64,000 bases of DNA from Apostichopus japonicus. Lineage: Eukaryota; Echinodermata; Holothuroidea; Aspidochirotida; Stichopodidae. The stretch is from contig NC_092579.1 of NCBI RefSeq assembly GCF_037975245.1, positions 14,120,678-14,184,677 on the forward strand, given 5' to 3'. How positions within the stretch are numbered: position 1 is the stretch's first letter; each line of letters starts with the position of its first letter. A model generated the notes under the pieces. It did no database searches. It was not told the origin of the DNA and worked only from the letters and a program-made list of their open reading frames with translations. The translations under genes and the position numbers were made by a program. This document shows positions 63,645 through 64,000 of the stretch, piece by piece.

Positions 63645-63985
63645 CAGTGACGTAGGAAGGTACTTTTGAGTGGGGGGGGGGGCTGAAGACTGATGGCCGG
63701 CCTGGGGGAGGGGTCTAAGGGGAGGGGGTGTCCCCCTCCCCTTTGGAAATTTTTTGCATTTCCAGGTGGCCTCAGATGCAATTTGGTGCAATATAGCACA
63801 CTTCAACTCCCACTCCATTTTGTAAATAATTTTGCATTTTCACCTGGCCTTAGATGCAATTTGGTGCTCCAATGAGATTTTTTCTCATTTGGAAATGAAA
63901 AAGGGGTTTTCTGACTGGCGAAGCGGGGGGGGGGGGGCGGAATAATACTTCCGCCCCCCATATTTTGGGGGCTCCTACGCCCTTG
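63645..63985. mobile_element. Complete 341-bp MITE-like element
   Basis: Inverted ends CAGTGACGTAGGA (63645-63657) and TCCTACGCCCTTG (63973-63985) are flanked by an exact 8-bp direct repeat AGATAAGC (63637-63644 and 63986-63993). The inside carries G runs and a CTAAGGGGAGGGGGTGTCCC palindrome. It is closely related to the truncated copy at 29302. The 8-bp duplication fits hAT-like transposition. Non-autonomous. Confidence 0.9.
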
Positions 63986-64000
63986 AGATAAGCAAATGTT

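Overview
This is a window of animal nuclear DNA. Genes are split by GT..AG introns, intergenic space is AT-rich, and there are many (TA)n tracts, poly-G/poly-C runs, tandem satellites and short inverted-repeat transposons. The two conserved genes are metazoan and very close to their vertebrate counterparts. The dispersed repeats (AGGTCAAAGGTCA-type intron repeats, hAT-like ends carrying GGCGTAGG or GGCGTCA, tRNA-derived SINEs running into (TA)n) suggest a marine invertebrate deuterostome. An echinoderm such as a sea cucumber is my best guess, but this is inference and cannot be proven from the window.

Three genes can be modelled, all on the + strand. (1) At 8814-12130, a four-exon gene encodes a secreted protein of 311 residues: signal peptide, divergent C-type-lectin-like domain, Thr/Ser-rich stalk and PAN/apple-like domain. 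Every splice phase agrees. (2) At 36757-43817, seven coding exons encode the SUMO-conjugating enzyme UBC9 (UBE2I, 162 residues), including a 20-nt microexon. (3) At 49368-58591, four coding exons encode the KDEL receptor (212 residues). Its last 11 codons lie beyond a 7.36-kb intron. UBC9 and the KDEL receptor are about 5.5 kb apart and are not functionally linked. UBC9 works in nuclear and cytosolic SUMOylation, and the KDEL receptor in Golgi-to-ER retrieval.

Layout. 1-8500: repeats, including a tRNA-derived SINE, inverted-repeat transposons and their fragments (3195-5003), a polypyrimidine tract, a CCAAACC array and (TA)n. 8502-8643: a perfect 142-bp palindrome with a hammerhead-ribozyme-like core in each arm, directly upstream of the lectin-like gene. 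12.4-34 kb: no intact gene recognised. It holds a decayed copy of the PAN exon, two GTTTACG-rich blocks, a coding-like tandem duplication, a 274-bp satellite with 548-550-bp higher-order periodicity (to 23,960), a second SINE copy, a broken transposon-like coding relic (28650-29973) and a complete 911-bp element with an 8-bp target duplication (32851-33761). 34-59 kb: the two housekeeping genes, with AGGTCA-rich repeats in introns and a minisatellite downstream of UBC9. 59-64 kb: mostly unassigned, then a U2-snRNA-like 5' domain on the minus strand (63433-63492) and a complete 341-bp element (63645-63985).

Most long open frames in the window are translations of (TA)n, homopolymers or satellite and are not genes.
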